Part shown: piece by piece, positions 25,901 to 34,642 of the stretch
How the letters are laid out: every line of letters starts with the position of its first letter
Position numbering within the stretch: the first letter of the stretch is position 1
Source: Sanderia malayensis
Lineage: Eukaryota > Cnidaria > Scyphozoa > Semaeostomeae > Pelagiidae
Assembly (NCBI GenBank): GCA_013076295.1
Contig: RQOL01000772.1
Location: 3,191,087 to 3,255,086 of the forward strand
Length of the DNA: 64,000 nucleotides
Direction of reading: 5' to 3'
The notes under the pieces: generated by a model
What the model saw: only the letters and a program-made list of their open reading frames with translations
Database searches by the model: none
Told to the model about the DNA's origin: nothing
Made by a program: the position numbers and the translations under genes

Positions 25901-26185
25901 TCGTTCAAAAAATGTAATCAAATGTTAGAGCCATTGATAATAATATTAATAAACAACAACAACAAAGCAGGTATCTAGCATTAGTTTAGTTCACAAATTG
26001 TTAAAAAATGACGGTGATAAAGCGCTCACCTCAGATATTGCTTCTTCGACCTCTTCGGGAAATTCCAAAAAACTGTACAAGTCTTCATCTCCAAGCTCAT
26101 CTTCAAACTGCGAGTGAAGGGCCTTTGATATAGCACCCTCATAACTAGGCCTATTACTTGTTCTTTCCTCTTTTGCGGCCGCCAT
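16974..26185 (-). CDS. VPS53: Vacuolar protein sorting-associated protein 53
   Basis: Subunit of the GARP and EARP tethering complexes, which act in endosome-to-Golgi and recycling traffic. I can follow 23 exons from ATG to stop: 26185-26030, 25897-25817, then near 25730, 25510, 25312, 24950, 24548, 24157, 23821, 23381, 22935, 22495, 21893, 21618, 21320, 20868, 20142, 19622, 18890, 18437, 18095, 17489, and last 17138-16974. The conserved Vps53 N-terminal part includes [34 protein letters not shown] and [14 protein letters not shown]; then [18 protein letters not shown] [44 protein letters not shown] and the C-terminus [18 protein letters not shown] less conserved Ser-rich linker is at about 21893-21834. 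The gene looks intact. Introns carry several minisatellites and MITEs. Confidence 0.97.
17545..17640. repeat. Short direct and inverted repeats (ggattgtct)
   Basis: 'aaaaaggattgtctgagtcg' type units are repeated three times, with a preceding inverted 'agacaatcc'. VPS53 intron. Confidence 0.7.
17747..17792. repeat. Hairpin palindrome
   Basis: Left arm attccagcgatcatcatca (17747-17765), right arm 17774-17792, 18 of 19 paired, 8-nt loop. VPS53 intron. Confidence 0.85.
18220..18350. repeat. AT-rich minisatellite (atatatgataat/gctaat)
   Basis: Roughly eight imperfect copies of a 10-14 bp unit, in a VPS53 intron. Confidence 0.8.
19240..19380. mobile_element. Foldback MITE (cctggtttccatatagtcgttga)
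   Basis: The left end agcctggtttccatatagtc is the inverse of the right end gactatatggaaaccagcct (with one intervening base shift). Both arms carry repeats of ggtcgttgaggg. A related copy is at 50765-50927. Confidence 0.85.
19811..19920. repeat. Minisatellite (tttaactc(t)cgca)
   Basis: Six or seven imperfect 12-14 bp units in a VPS53 intron. Confidence 0.8.
22961..23149. mobile_element. 189-bp MITE (tacagtcaactctgtctaattcgaac)
   Basis: Begins tacagtcaactctgtctaat and ends with the inverse (agatttgactgta), TA at both edges. An opposite-strand copy of the same length is at 61335-61523, and a diverged relative at 27986-28164. Confidence 0.85.
23440..23640. repeat. Minisatellite (acgtcagatcattctatgat)
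   Basis: About nine imperfect 20-bp units alternating 'cagatcattctatgat' and 'cagacagttctatgat', in a VPS53 intron. Confidence 0.9.
24265..24420. repeat. Minisatellite (gtgcatatacaatgatggggga)
   Basis: Five to six units of about 22 bp, in a VPS53 intron. Makes short open frames on both strands that are not genes. Confidence 0.85.
24612..24735. repeat. Minisatellite (cttctagctactctaa)
   Basis: About seven copies of a 15-16 bp unit in a VPS53 intron. Confidence 0.9.
24985..25080. repeat. 18-bp tandem repeat, five copies
   Basis: Unit tcaatgtgaagttgagcc; copies are nearly identical, so the expansion is recent. 18 bp is a multiple of three, which gives long open frames on both strands; it lies in a VPS53 intron just upstream of the exon starting near 24950. 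Confidence 0.95.
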
Positions 26186-26289
26186 ATTTTCTTGTTCGCA
26201 AAAGACAATGGCGTTAGAATTGCGTCAAGAAAACTCCTGCGCAGTGGCCAATATATGGCACTGCGCATGCACGCCCACCTTTAAGGCAC

Positions 26290-26910
26290 TGCTTAAACTT
26301 ATCTATTTCAAAAGTCAAATTTTGAAATGGACTGAAAAATGATTCACAAGGAGTCGAATTATACTAAATAGTACCTACCGATTACGTTGAGACAATTCTC
26401 AGCTCTCTAGGAGCAATGGTTCAAATTTTAGTGGACCCAGATCACCCGCGGATAGATATTTAAACTTTCTATCATACACGAAGTAGGTACTGAAAAAATC
26501 ACATTTTGAAATAGACAGAAAAATGATTCACAAGGAGTCTAATTATACTAAATAGGTCCTACTGATCGTGTTGATACAATTCTCAGCTCTCTAGCAGCAA
26601 TGGTTCAAATTTTAGTGGACCCATCACCCGCGGATAGATATTTAAACTTTCTATTCAAAACGAAGTAGGTACTGAAAAAATCAAATTTTGAAATAGACTG
26701 AAAAATGACTCACAAGGAGTCGAATTATACTAAATAGGTCCCACTGACCACGTTGAGACATTTCCCAGCTCCCAAGAAATAATGGTTCGTGGACCCATAT
26801 TTCCCGCGGATAGCTATTTAAACTTTCCATCATATCTACATGAAGTAGGTACTGAAAAAATTCAAATTTTGAAACAGACTGAAAAATGACTCACAAGGAG
26901 TGGAATAATT
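26290..26910 (+). repeat. Tandem array of the 180-bp repeat (array 2)
   Basis: Three to four monomers, starts near 26465, 26647 and 26823 plus a partial one before, same orientation and same sequence features as the array at 905-1473. It begins about 100 bp upstream of the VPS53 start codon. Confidence 0.85.
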
Positions 26911-27105
26911 TAAATGCACATAATCATCCATAATTTGAAACCTGAAGTCAGAATTTTCTGGACCGGGATTACTTTCAATAGGCCTTGTTAAAAACAATAA
27001 AATAAATGCGACAATTTTAGGGGCCTTACCAAACTTCGGCACGGCTATTTTCTTCCACTTGCAGTGCAGGCCATTCATTTTCATAAACTTATTCCAAGAC
27101 AGCAA
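26836..27105 (-). pseudogene. Relict ORF with 2A-like motif, probably a non-LTR retrotransposon 5' fragment
   Basis: An 89-codon frame reads a basic stretch (CKWKKIAVPKFGKAPK), a hydrophobic stretch (IVAFILLFL) and then IESNPGP at 26979-26959. This order, hydrophobic residues then [D][V/I]ExNPGP, is the 2A ribosome-skipping signature found at the start of some CR1/L2-type retrotransposon ORFs and some invertebrate genes (family knowledge). The usual Asp before V/I-E is Pro here. The frame ends in the 180-bp array; no reverse transcriptase is present. It could also be a short host exon. Confidence 0.45.
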
Positions 27106-27359
27106 CTCCTGTGTTCTTGTCGAAATATAAATGGCATTTTGCGGCTAATAACCTGCCGGAGAAGTAAAGCGAAGTTAATGACCAGTAGATAACTCAACCA
27201 AATAGCCTTTTCGGGATGTTTCTGAAACTTCTCGGGGGTGTGTGCAAGCACAGGGACACAATGTAGTTAGTCTGCTCACTCAAGGGATTGGGATAAATAA
27301 ACAGGGAAGTGGAATGTGGAGAAAATTTGAAGAGTTCCTGAAGATAAAACATTTGTAAA

Positions 27360-27866
27360 ATGTCTTTCAAGCAAGACGTCTTTCAAGCAGACGAATCAAC
27401 TCGAACAACAACCATAGATGATGGATATGGAAAGGATTACAATGCAAAAAAGACCGTAAAAGTCGAATATAAATGCAAAACAGCCCAAAATAATACTCAA
27501 AAACTTACCTACGTCCACGTCCATCACAAAGACTACGAGGACAGTTGCCGAAACGAAATCATCGAAATAGGCCAAAATAAGATCAAGTACTCTTTAGACT
27601 CAGGAAATTGCTTCATCATGGAAGACATTTATTTTTATTGTCAAGACAAAGAAGTTGCACACGGCGAACGAACCCACGGAGCAGTTGATCCGGAGAAGCT
27701 AGAATCAACTAACAACAAAGAGGCAATGGAATTTCTCAATGGCCTAGCCAAGCAGTTCGACATGAGCATCCAGCAATTTGGTTCAGCATTATGCAAGGAA
27801 TTCAACATTAATGAGAAGTGTTTTTTTCAATTTTTCCACAATAAAGATAAAGTCACATGCAATTAA
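27360..27866 (+). CDS. Unrecognised intronless 168-aa protein
   Basis: I do not recognise this protein. It is an uninterrupted frame from ATG to TAA with balanced codon use. The N-terminal half is polar with VKVEYKCKTAQNN and YVHVHHKDYEDSCRNE; the middle has NCFIMEDIYFYCQDKEV; the C-terminal third is a likely helical region (NKEAMEFLNGLAKQFDMSIQQFGSALCKEF). There are seven Cys, no signal peptide and no membrane segment. A TATA-like 'ggataaataaac' lies about 70 bp upstream. No neighbour gives a functional clue. A degenerate MITE (27986-28164) follows. It may be lineage-specific or a remnant of a longer gene. Confidence 0.5.
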   Translation: MSFKQDVFQADESTRTTTIDDGYGKDYNAKKTVKVEYKCKTAQNNTQKLTYVHVHHKDYEDSCRNEIIEIGQNKIKYSLDSGNCFIMEDIYFYCQDKEVAHGERTHGAVDPEKLESTNNKEAMEFLNGLAKQFDMSIQQFGSALCKEFNINEKCFFQFFHNKDKVTCN

Positions 27867-28491
27867 ACTTTTTATAAAATTCATTGTTATTAATTGTTTT
27901 ATCTGTCAAACGTCAAAGAATGTTAAGAATTTTGTGACGCTTAAAGATACCCCCTTCCAATTAAAGACCCCCCTGCCGTTTACTATACAGTCGAATATCG
28001 TTATCTCGAACTCGGTTATCTCGAACAACTCGCTATCTCGAACAGATTCCCATTCCCTCTCGTTCTCTATTTGGATGAATTTAGTCCGAATATCTCGAAC
28101 TCCCGCCATGTCGAACAAATTTTCATTTCCCCTGCGAGTTCGAGTTAGCGAGAGTCGACTGCACAAGATTCCAGACTATGGTGAAATTAAATTTTTCATT
28201 TCAATATAATCCTACACCTTCAAAGAGCCCATTCGCAAGCATTCTATGAAGAATAATAATTACGTTGCAAAATAAATGAATTTAAAAGAGAAATAACTGT
28301 TCGCTTTCTTTACTTGTCGAGTTTTGTCCGGCCTCGTTCTGGCCACTACTACAACCAGAGCGAGGTGAAATGAGCTGCGTATTTCCGAAAGAGTTGTTGA
28401 CTGATATCACTTGCATGCCCGTACCAATGAGGCCCGTACACGCTCCAAATAATTCCAAGAAATTCAAATTGACATCATTTGGATAAATCTT
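27867..28491. other. Spacer with MITE copy
   Basis: Between the 168-aa ORF and the PELO stop. The centre (27986-28164) is a diverged 'tacagtcgaatat...cgaac' element. The 28282-28467 minus frame is downstream of the PELO stop and probably 3' UTR. Confidence 0.5.
27986..28164. mobile_element. Diverged MITE of the tacagtcga...tcgaac type
   Basis: Starts atacagtcgaatatcgttat; contains repeated tatctcgaac; ends cgagagtcgactgca, inverted relative to the start. Confidence 0.7.
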
Positions 28492-31400
28492 TTAATCGTC
28501 ATCAGAGTCGTCTGATGCATCCTCAAACTCCTCAGCTTCTAAATCGGGTAGTGGAAATCGCAGTATTGCAGCCACACCAGACAACATGCCTAATTCTGAA
28601 ATATAGAAAAAAATTAGTATATAACAACCAATGGATGATGAAGAACTTCTACCGATATTTCTATGTATGATATTTCTACCGAAAAAAATAAAAGAAACAA
28701 TATACTTTTGTATTTGAAAAATAAGCTATTGCATTTGGACAACTGGTTGGATGCATAAATCGTAGGTTCATTTCATATATAAAAGAATATTCAATGCATA
28801 AATATGCAAAGTAACGACCACAGTGGTTGCATGCATTGATGATAAAAAGATATGCCATCAGTATATACCATACTGCGTCAATGTATATGCATGTAATACT
28901 ACAGTAAAAGCCCGCATATAAGAACCAATGGATTAAGAACCTTCCGGGTGATATTTCTCTTCAAAACAATAGAAGAAACAATAGCCTATTGTCTTGGAAC
29001 AATAGCCTGGGTGAAAATCTACAGGATCTTATATTCAGGTTTTTACTGTATATCACTCACGTTCTCCTGACACATGAAGACTTGAGAATATTCTGAAATG
29101 CGAAAGAGAAATAAGACAAATTAGTAGAATTCACAGTGTAACAACAATAATGCAGGGAAACTTAAATTGTGTGATCAACCATCCAACACAGGTCATAGAT
29201 CTGTCTGATGTGCCAAAAAAATGGTCTTGTGTCGTATAGAACATGTTTTAAAACTACATTACGTGTTATATCCAGTTTGTATAGTCAGGAAGCCTGTTAA
29301 GACTCTTATTAATCTATGCGACATCTCAAAGCAAATGGCAGTAGGATTGGCATCGTGAGTATGCATTATATGAAGGATATGTACCGTATAAACTATATAT
29401 AGTACAATGAAATTCAAACAGCTCGAACCACTGATAATTCGAACACTCGTTTACTCGAACCATCTTCCTCAGCTGTCCGGTGGTTCGAGTTGAAGTCAAA
29501 ACCCGCATATAAGAACCTTTGATTAAGAACCTCCAAGCAGACATTTCTGCTCAGAACAATAGAAGAGACAATAGGCTATTGTATTTAAACAATAGGCTGG
29601 ATACAGAATTCACAGGTTCTTATACGCGGATGTTTACTGTATCTTACTTGACGTCTCCTCCATTGGCTTTGACACTTTCAACAAGGTTGACGTACTTTCT
29701 TCTCGTAAGCAAATCACTGGACCTAGGTTTAATATTGAAATAAAAATATAAATTAGGAGCGAAGATTGTGGATCTCGTTCAAGAGATTCATCGTCATTTA
29801 TGCTAGTCTGACTTAGTTCTATGCAATTTCATTGTCTTTAGAATATATGTTTACTTTTGTAGATGCATTACATAAAACAAACTCTACAAACCTGAAAAGT
29901 TCATCAGTAACAAGTAGCGTTTCCACTGCCAATGCTTCATCAGCCTTGCAGACTTGGTTGAAGCTAAAAATGCAGAAACAAAAACCAGAGTTAATTACAG
30001 TAATGCTTCGATTAAACGCCCCCTCGAATAGAAAACCCCTTAAAATATCAAAAATTTAATACATGCCCCAGATGTTTAAACGAAGCATTACGGTATGTAC
30101 TTCGTTTCGAAATCGAGAAATCGCTAACTCACAACAAGTTTCTCATCTCTTTTGGCTTTTCATATTGAACATAAAAAGTGTTTAAAACATCAAGGTACAA
30201 CTGTATGGGCTACAAGATGCTTAATATACTGGATAGAAATTTAAACGTGTTTCACAGTGTTTATTTGCGTTCACACTATCGCTCTACTGCTGCTTACCCG
30301 TAAAAAGCCTTTGCTGATTCGTCTTGCAATGTTTTGAAGAATGAATCCAGTGCTTTCACCTCTCCAGCAGCCTAAAAATGACAACCAGTTAGTTAATAGC
30401 TTGCATGCATGCATAAAAAGGGCATACAGTTAGTGAATTAACAAAATGCGTTCATCTAAATGCTGTAACTTCTAAATTCGATCTCAAAAATGTTAACATG
30501 CATGAAGCAGGAAACTGCGCAGGAGGAGACTCAAGGAAGCTGTATCTTTACAGTCCTCTCCTGCGCAGTCTCTGTGAAATCTGAACGCACACCCACCTTT
30601 GTGTCGGTAAGTTTGTTAGCAATATTTGGATCTGCTAATACTTCTACGACGGCGAAAAAGAAACGATGTTAGGCCTAATTATATCACATACCGTATTTCC
30701 TCTATTTAGCGCCCACCCTCTATTAACCGCCCCCCTCCAATAAGCGCCCACCCTAAAATCAAGAAGTGTGAAATAAGCGCCCCCCTCTACTAACCGCCCA
30801 GGGCGGTTAATAGAACCCTTACGTTTTTACTTGTTTGGTTCAAATAGTAACGTAGAAGCTCTTTAAGGCTGGAAAAATACTTTCATCGGGTCGTGAGCGT
30901 TTGGAAAATGCAATGCAGTCAAGATCACCAGTTGAAGTTGATCTTGCTGCTTGATATTGAATAACATTCCGAACTACATAAGATTATTCTTTTGTTTTTG
31001 ATGCTGTTTGATTTTAAAATTTTAGGACTGTGAAATAAGCGCCCCCTCTTTTAAGCGCCCCCCTCTAATACACTCTTTTCTTTTTATAAGAATACTTAAA
31101 ATTTTTCTGAGCCTCGATCTTTTCCATTGTTATTCTTAAATTTCCATTGTTTTTTTGCAATTTTGAGCCTCAATATTCTTATAAAATTTATTCTTATAAA
31201 GAAAAAAGAGTGTAAGCGCCCACCCAATTTTGCAAAATATTTAATAAGCGCCCGGGCGCTTAATAGAGGAAATACGGTAGCTACTTTGACTTAAAGATAA
31301 ACAAAGAACGATCATCATTACCTTTAAGCGAATGCTTAAAACCAGACGATGCGTGGGCCTAAAAAAAGGATGTTGTTGTTGTTGTTACAGCATCGATCAA

Positions 31401-34400
31401 AGGTTTGATCCAAGAGTAGTATGTAGACTCACTACATTGCGTCCCTGTGCTTCGCTCGTTTTGCTCGCTCGTTTGTGTTGAACAAGTTGCGAGCGAGGCA
31501 CTGGGACGTAATGTAACGAGTCTAAGTGGTATGTAGGTTCTCACTCAGCGAATCAAGCGAGGCTGGAAAAGTACACAAACACTCGAGAACGAGGTTGTTA
31601 CAGTTGTAGTGGGTTTGCATAGAAGCATAGAGACTTGTAATACAATAAGTGATGCTAGTGTCTGCAGTTACTTACTAAGATGAATTTCGATTTAGCGTCC
31701 AATAATGCCTTTTGGTCCAGTTTCGCGGCTTGACTGAACATGTATTCGCAGAACTGATCCTAATGTAAAACATGAATGAAAATTTACACATAAATATAAC
31801 GTGGAATTTTGGAATCACGTGAATGGGGACCCCAAGAAAGTTGAGTACGGAGTGTATAGATAAGTAGGGTTGGGTTATCGAAAGTCTGCCCAGAAGCATA
31901 ACAAACCACATTGATACGATTAGAAATAATATAACCAATAATCAATAAATTAATGTTGAATGCAAACCTTAACAAAACCAGGACTGGCGACAAGAACGCA
32001 CTTTACAACTAAAAATAGAAAGAAATAAATAAACGTAAACAGCAATGGTGGAGAAAAAATAGATTTTCCCACACTAACTTTGTAAAAGGGAGCTGTGACA
32101 AAGAAGAAAACACACGAAATTGCGACAGGAGAAAGAGAAAAAATAAATTATATCTTACCATCGAAATTTATGTGCCGAATTACTGCTTGTATTATTGTAT
32201 CATAAAACTTTAATAGACCCTAAGAACGAAGATAATACGAAATTAATACATAACAAACATCCCGGAGATAGAAGGAGAGAAGAAGGCTGTGTTAACCTTA
32301 TACCATAAAGATCCTATCTATACAATAACCACGCAAACAATGTCTGCAACATTGATTGCTTCGCTATGCAAAAGGGATCTTGATATTTGAGTGTATATTA
32401 GAGAAACTCGTTTAGCAACCATAAAATCAAGTAAAATGAAGTGGATTTCCGTTGGTACATCCAACCTGGTCAGAAACAAGTAAAACTTTGATGCATCATG
32501 ACTTTGCCAGGCGAGTTTAGATTGTAGCGTGATGCAAATTAATGGATCAAATGCTCTATTTGACATAACTGTGATGTTAATTTTTTTAAGGGTTCGTTAT
32601 ACTTAAGGGAACAAGGGTTTGTTATACTTAAGTTCCCCTGCATCTTAAAACACCTCGAAGTAAACAAGAAAACATACCTTGTCATGTTGTGAGCAATTTC
32701 CTTTTCGCTTTCTTGGAATCGTAACATCAATCTTTGCTCTGACGATAGTCATACATGAAGTAACTAGGCATACATGTGCTATGCCTTCTTGCATGATCAC
32801 CGCAGCGACATCTGCGTTTTGCGTCGGATCGCAGGCATTATCTACGCGAAGAATGGCGTAAATTTAAAAAGATTTGGCGTTGCGGAGGATAATAAAATAG
32901 CAATCATGTTCTACAGCTGACAAGAACTGTGGTACAGGAACAGAAATGCAGTGGCAGATTTGGCCCACTGGCCCATCAGCCCCATCAAAATCCGAAAAAG
33001 GGCCCCATTTTAATTTAAACTGGGTAAAAAGGACAATAATAACAGAAATTTTAAAAAAGTCTTTGAAGAACTCACCCCAGAGCCTTATTTGCAAGAATGA
33101 ATTTTCAGGTGGGGCTTATTTGAGGGGGGCTTCCTTGGAAGTGGGGGGGGGGGCTTTATCAATGAATTACAGTATATTGTGAGTGATTAGTTTACCTATT
33201 CGGTCAATTGCAATACAATCCCAGTAATCTTTGGCAACAGTAAATTTTCTATTCAACTCCAAATCAATTGTATGGTACTGTCCCATCTAAGAGAAATATT
33301 TTCTTCATTAGAAAAGCATTCTAAAGCATTCAAAAAATGTTCAGCAGATCATTGATAAACTAACCAACTGTTTTGTTAAACACAGTGCTAAACAAATCAA
33401 AAACAATCTATGTATCAAACTAGTTGTTTCACAATTAAAGTAAGGGTTAAAGTCCTTAGTTTATGATTCCAATAAGGAATTTGTCATACATACAGTTGAA
33501 CCTCGATAAGTCAAACTCAAATTTGTTCGACTTATTGAGGTTTCGGCTTATCGAGGTTCACATATAAAGCATACCAAGGAAATACAAAAATGATCGAGAT
33601 CAGGGGAGTTCGACTTAAACGTTAGTCGACTTATCGAGGTTCAACTGTACTTACTTTAACATATTGATTCTCTTCTATGTTTCTGCCCTTAACTCTGAGC
33701 ATAGATGCCTGTGCGTCAAAGTCAATAGTTTCAACACGAATTGAAAGCATGGTCCTGACTTTGGTGCTACTTGTGGTTCCCGTTGCAGACTGGGTTGTGA
33801 CTCGCCTGAAAAGTACAAAGCAGGTTGAATGCTGATCTAATCTCATCCCTTTTCAACGTTTCTTTCTGCATGTTACAGACTATCCTTTTATAAGTGGAAC
33901 AGGTTTCCAACATCCAAATACTTCAATTGTTTTTTCTATTTTTCTATTGCGGCAAGCGTGCCAAGAGGGGAGCAGGCTGTCTAGGACCTTGCACCTGACA
34001 AGGCCCCCCCCCAAAAATATAATACATGTCATCAAGGGCCCCATTTTTTTATTTTCCCCAACCCCGCAAAGGCTCTGGTGAGGGTGAACTTCCCAGGGGA
34101 CTATTTCAAACATACTCAACCCCCAGGAGGGGATTATTTGAAAAAACTGAATTCTCAAGTGGGAGCTTATTCAAAGGGGTCATTCAAAGATGAGTGGGAG
34201 GGCTTACTTGAGAATTTACTCCGCAATGCAATGTACAACAGATTGAGCCTCCTATCTCCATCCGCTCTACATACAATTGTATGTAGAGCGGATGGATATA
34301 ACAGTATTCACTTCACCTTGCAAGGTGAAGTGAATACTATTTATATTTACCTTATTGTTGTTGATCGTAAACGGTCTTTTTCAGCAATGAGATTATAAGC

Positions 34401-34642
34401 ATGCCACATGTCTTCAGCTTCCTCTGGGATTAATGTCACTGAGCTAAAAATATAATTCAAAAGTGTAATTTACATGGAAATGACCGAAGCTCAGCTTAAA
34501 TATTACAAGAACTTTTTCACTTGTGAAGAAGGTTTTGACTATATCATCATCTGGAGTTTGACTGGTCGTATATAATGCATTAAACTCTTATAACAACATA
34601 CCCAGAGCCGTCCTTCTCGAAATTCTTGTGTATCAGCTTCAT
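28492..34642 (-). CDS. PELO: Pelota (Dom34), ribosome rescue factor
   Basis: eRF1-like factor that, with HBS1L, splits stalled ribosomes in no-go and non-stop decay. Exon 1 (34642-34602) encodes [13 protein letters not shown]; exon 2 (34443-34351) [19 protein letters not shown]; then exons near 33805-33655 ([26 protein letters not shown]), 33287-33196 ([20 protein letters not shown]), 32845-32680 ([32 protein letters not shown]), 32220-32160, 32015-31975 ([10 protein letters not shown]), 31740-31680, 31358-31325, 30650-30598, 30375-30300, 29965-29890, 29725-29650 ([19 protein letters not shown]), 29095-29063 ([10 protein letters not shown]) and 28595-28492 ([20 protein letters not shown], acidic tail, stop). 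These cover the three eRF1-like domains; as in the family there is no GGQ motif. The gene looks intact despite many MITEs in its introns. Confidence 0.96.
28901..29050. mobile_element. 150-bp MITE (acagtaaaagcccgcatataagaacc)
   Basis: Terminal inverted repeats acagtaaaa and ttttactgt with TA at the edges; internal aacaatagaagaaacaatag forms inverted units with the tattgtcttggaacaatag part. PELO intron. Confidence 0.9.
29403..29490. mobile_element. Short 'gttcgaac' MITE fragment abutting the next MITE
   Basis: Contains aactcgaacc/gataattcgaacactcg and ends cggtggttcgagttg, related to the 22961 family. The adjoining copy of the 150-bp family starts directly after it. Confidence 0.5.
29491..29641. 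mobile_element. 150-bp MITE copy
   Basis: Contains 'aacccgcatataagaacc', the aacaatagaagagacaatag core and ends ttcttatacgcggatgtttactgta. PELO intron. Confidence 0.85.
29995..30095. mobile_element. MITE, 'taatgcttcgattaaacgcccc' family
   Basis: Inverted ends tacagtaatgcttcg and cgaagcattacggta; 101 bp. PELO intron. Confidence 0.85.
30688..31279. mobile_element. TA-flanked inverted-repeat element (taccgtatttcctctatt), interrupted
   Basis: Left end taccgtatttcctctattta, right end taatagaggaaatacggta. The inside is built of 'aagcgccc' repeats. A second element (31068-31214) is inserted in it. PELO intron. Confidence 0.9.
31068..31214. mobile_element. TA-flanked MITE (cactctttt...aaaagagtg), nested
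   Basis: Ends tacactcttttctttttata and tataaagaaaaaagagtgta are inverted. 147 bp. It sits within the element 30688-31279, so it is the younger insertion. A longer relative is at 41036-41442. Confidence 0.9.
31424..31524. mobile_element. MITE with 9-bp target duplication (tagactcactacattgcg)
   Basis: Starts tagactcactacattgcgt and ends acgtaatgtaacgagtcta. Flanks agtagtatg (31415-31423) and agtggtatg (31525-31533) match 8 of 9. Sister copies: 46380, 56092, 59724. Confidence 0.9.
33491..33649. mobile_element. pogo/Tc1-like MITE (tacagttgaacctcgataag)
   Basis: Left end tacagttgaacctcgataag and right end cttatcgaggttcaactgta are perfect inverses, TA at both edges, 159 bp, no coding. PELO intron. 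Confidence 0.92.
34257..34296. repeat. Perfect 40-bp palindrome
   Basis: Self-complementary about its centre caattg (34274-34279) with no spacer and no mismatch. PELO intron 2. Confidence 0.95.
34303..34338. repeat. Perfect 36-bp palindrome next to PELO exon 2 donor
   Basis: Self-complementary about ttgcaa (34318-34323), no mismatch. It starts 6 bp after the first palindrome and ends 13 bp from the exon 2 edge (34351). Confidence 0.95.

Noticed and set aside
28282..28467. 61-codon minus frame beyond the PELO stop
   Set aside because: Lies downstream of the PELO stop at 28492; most simply 3' UTR.
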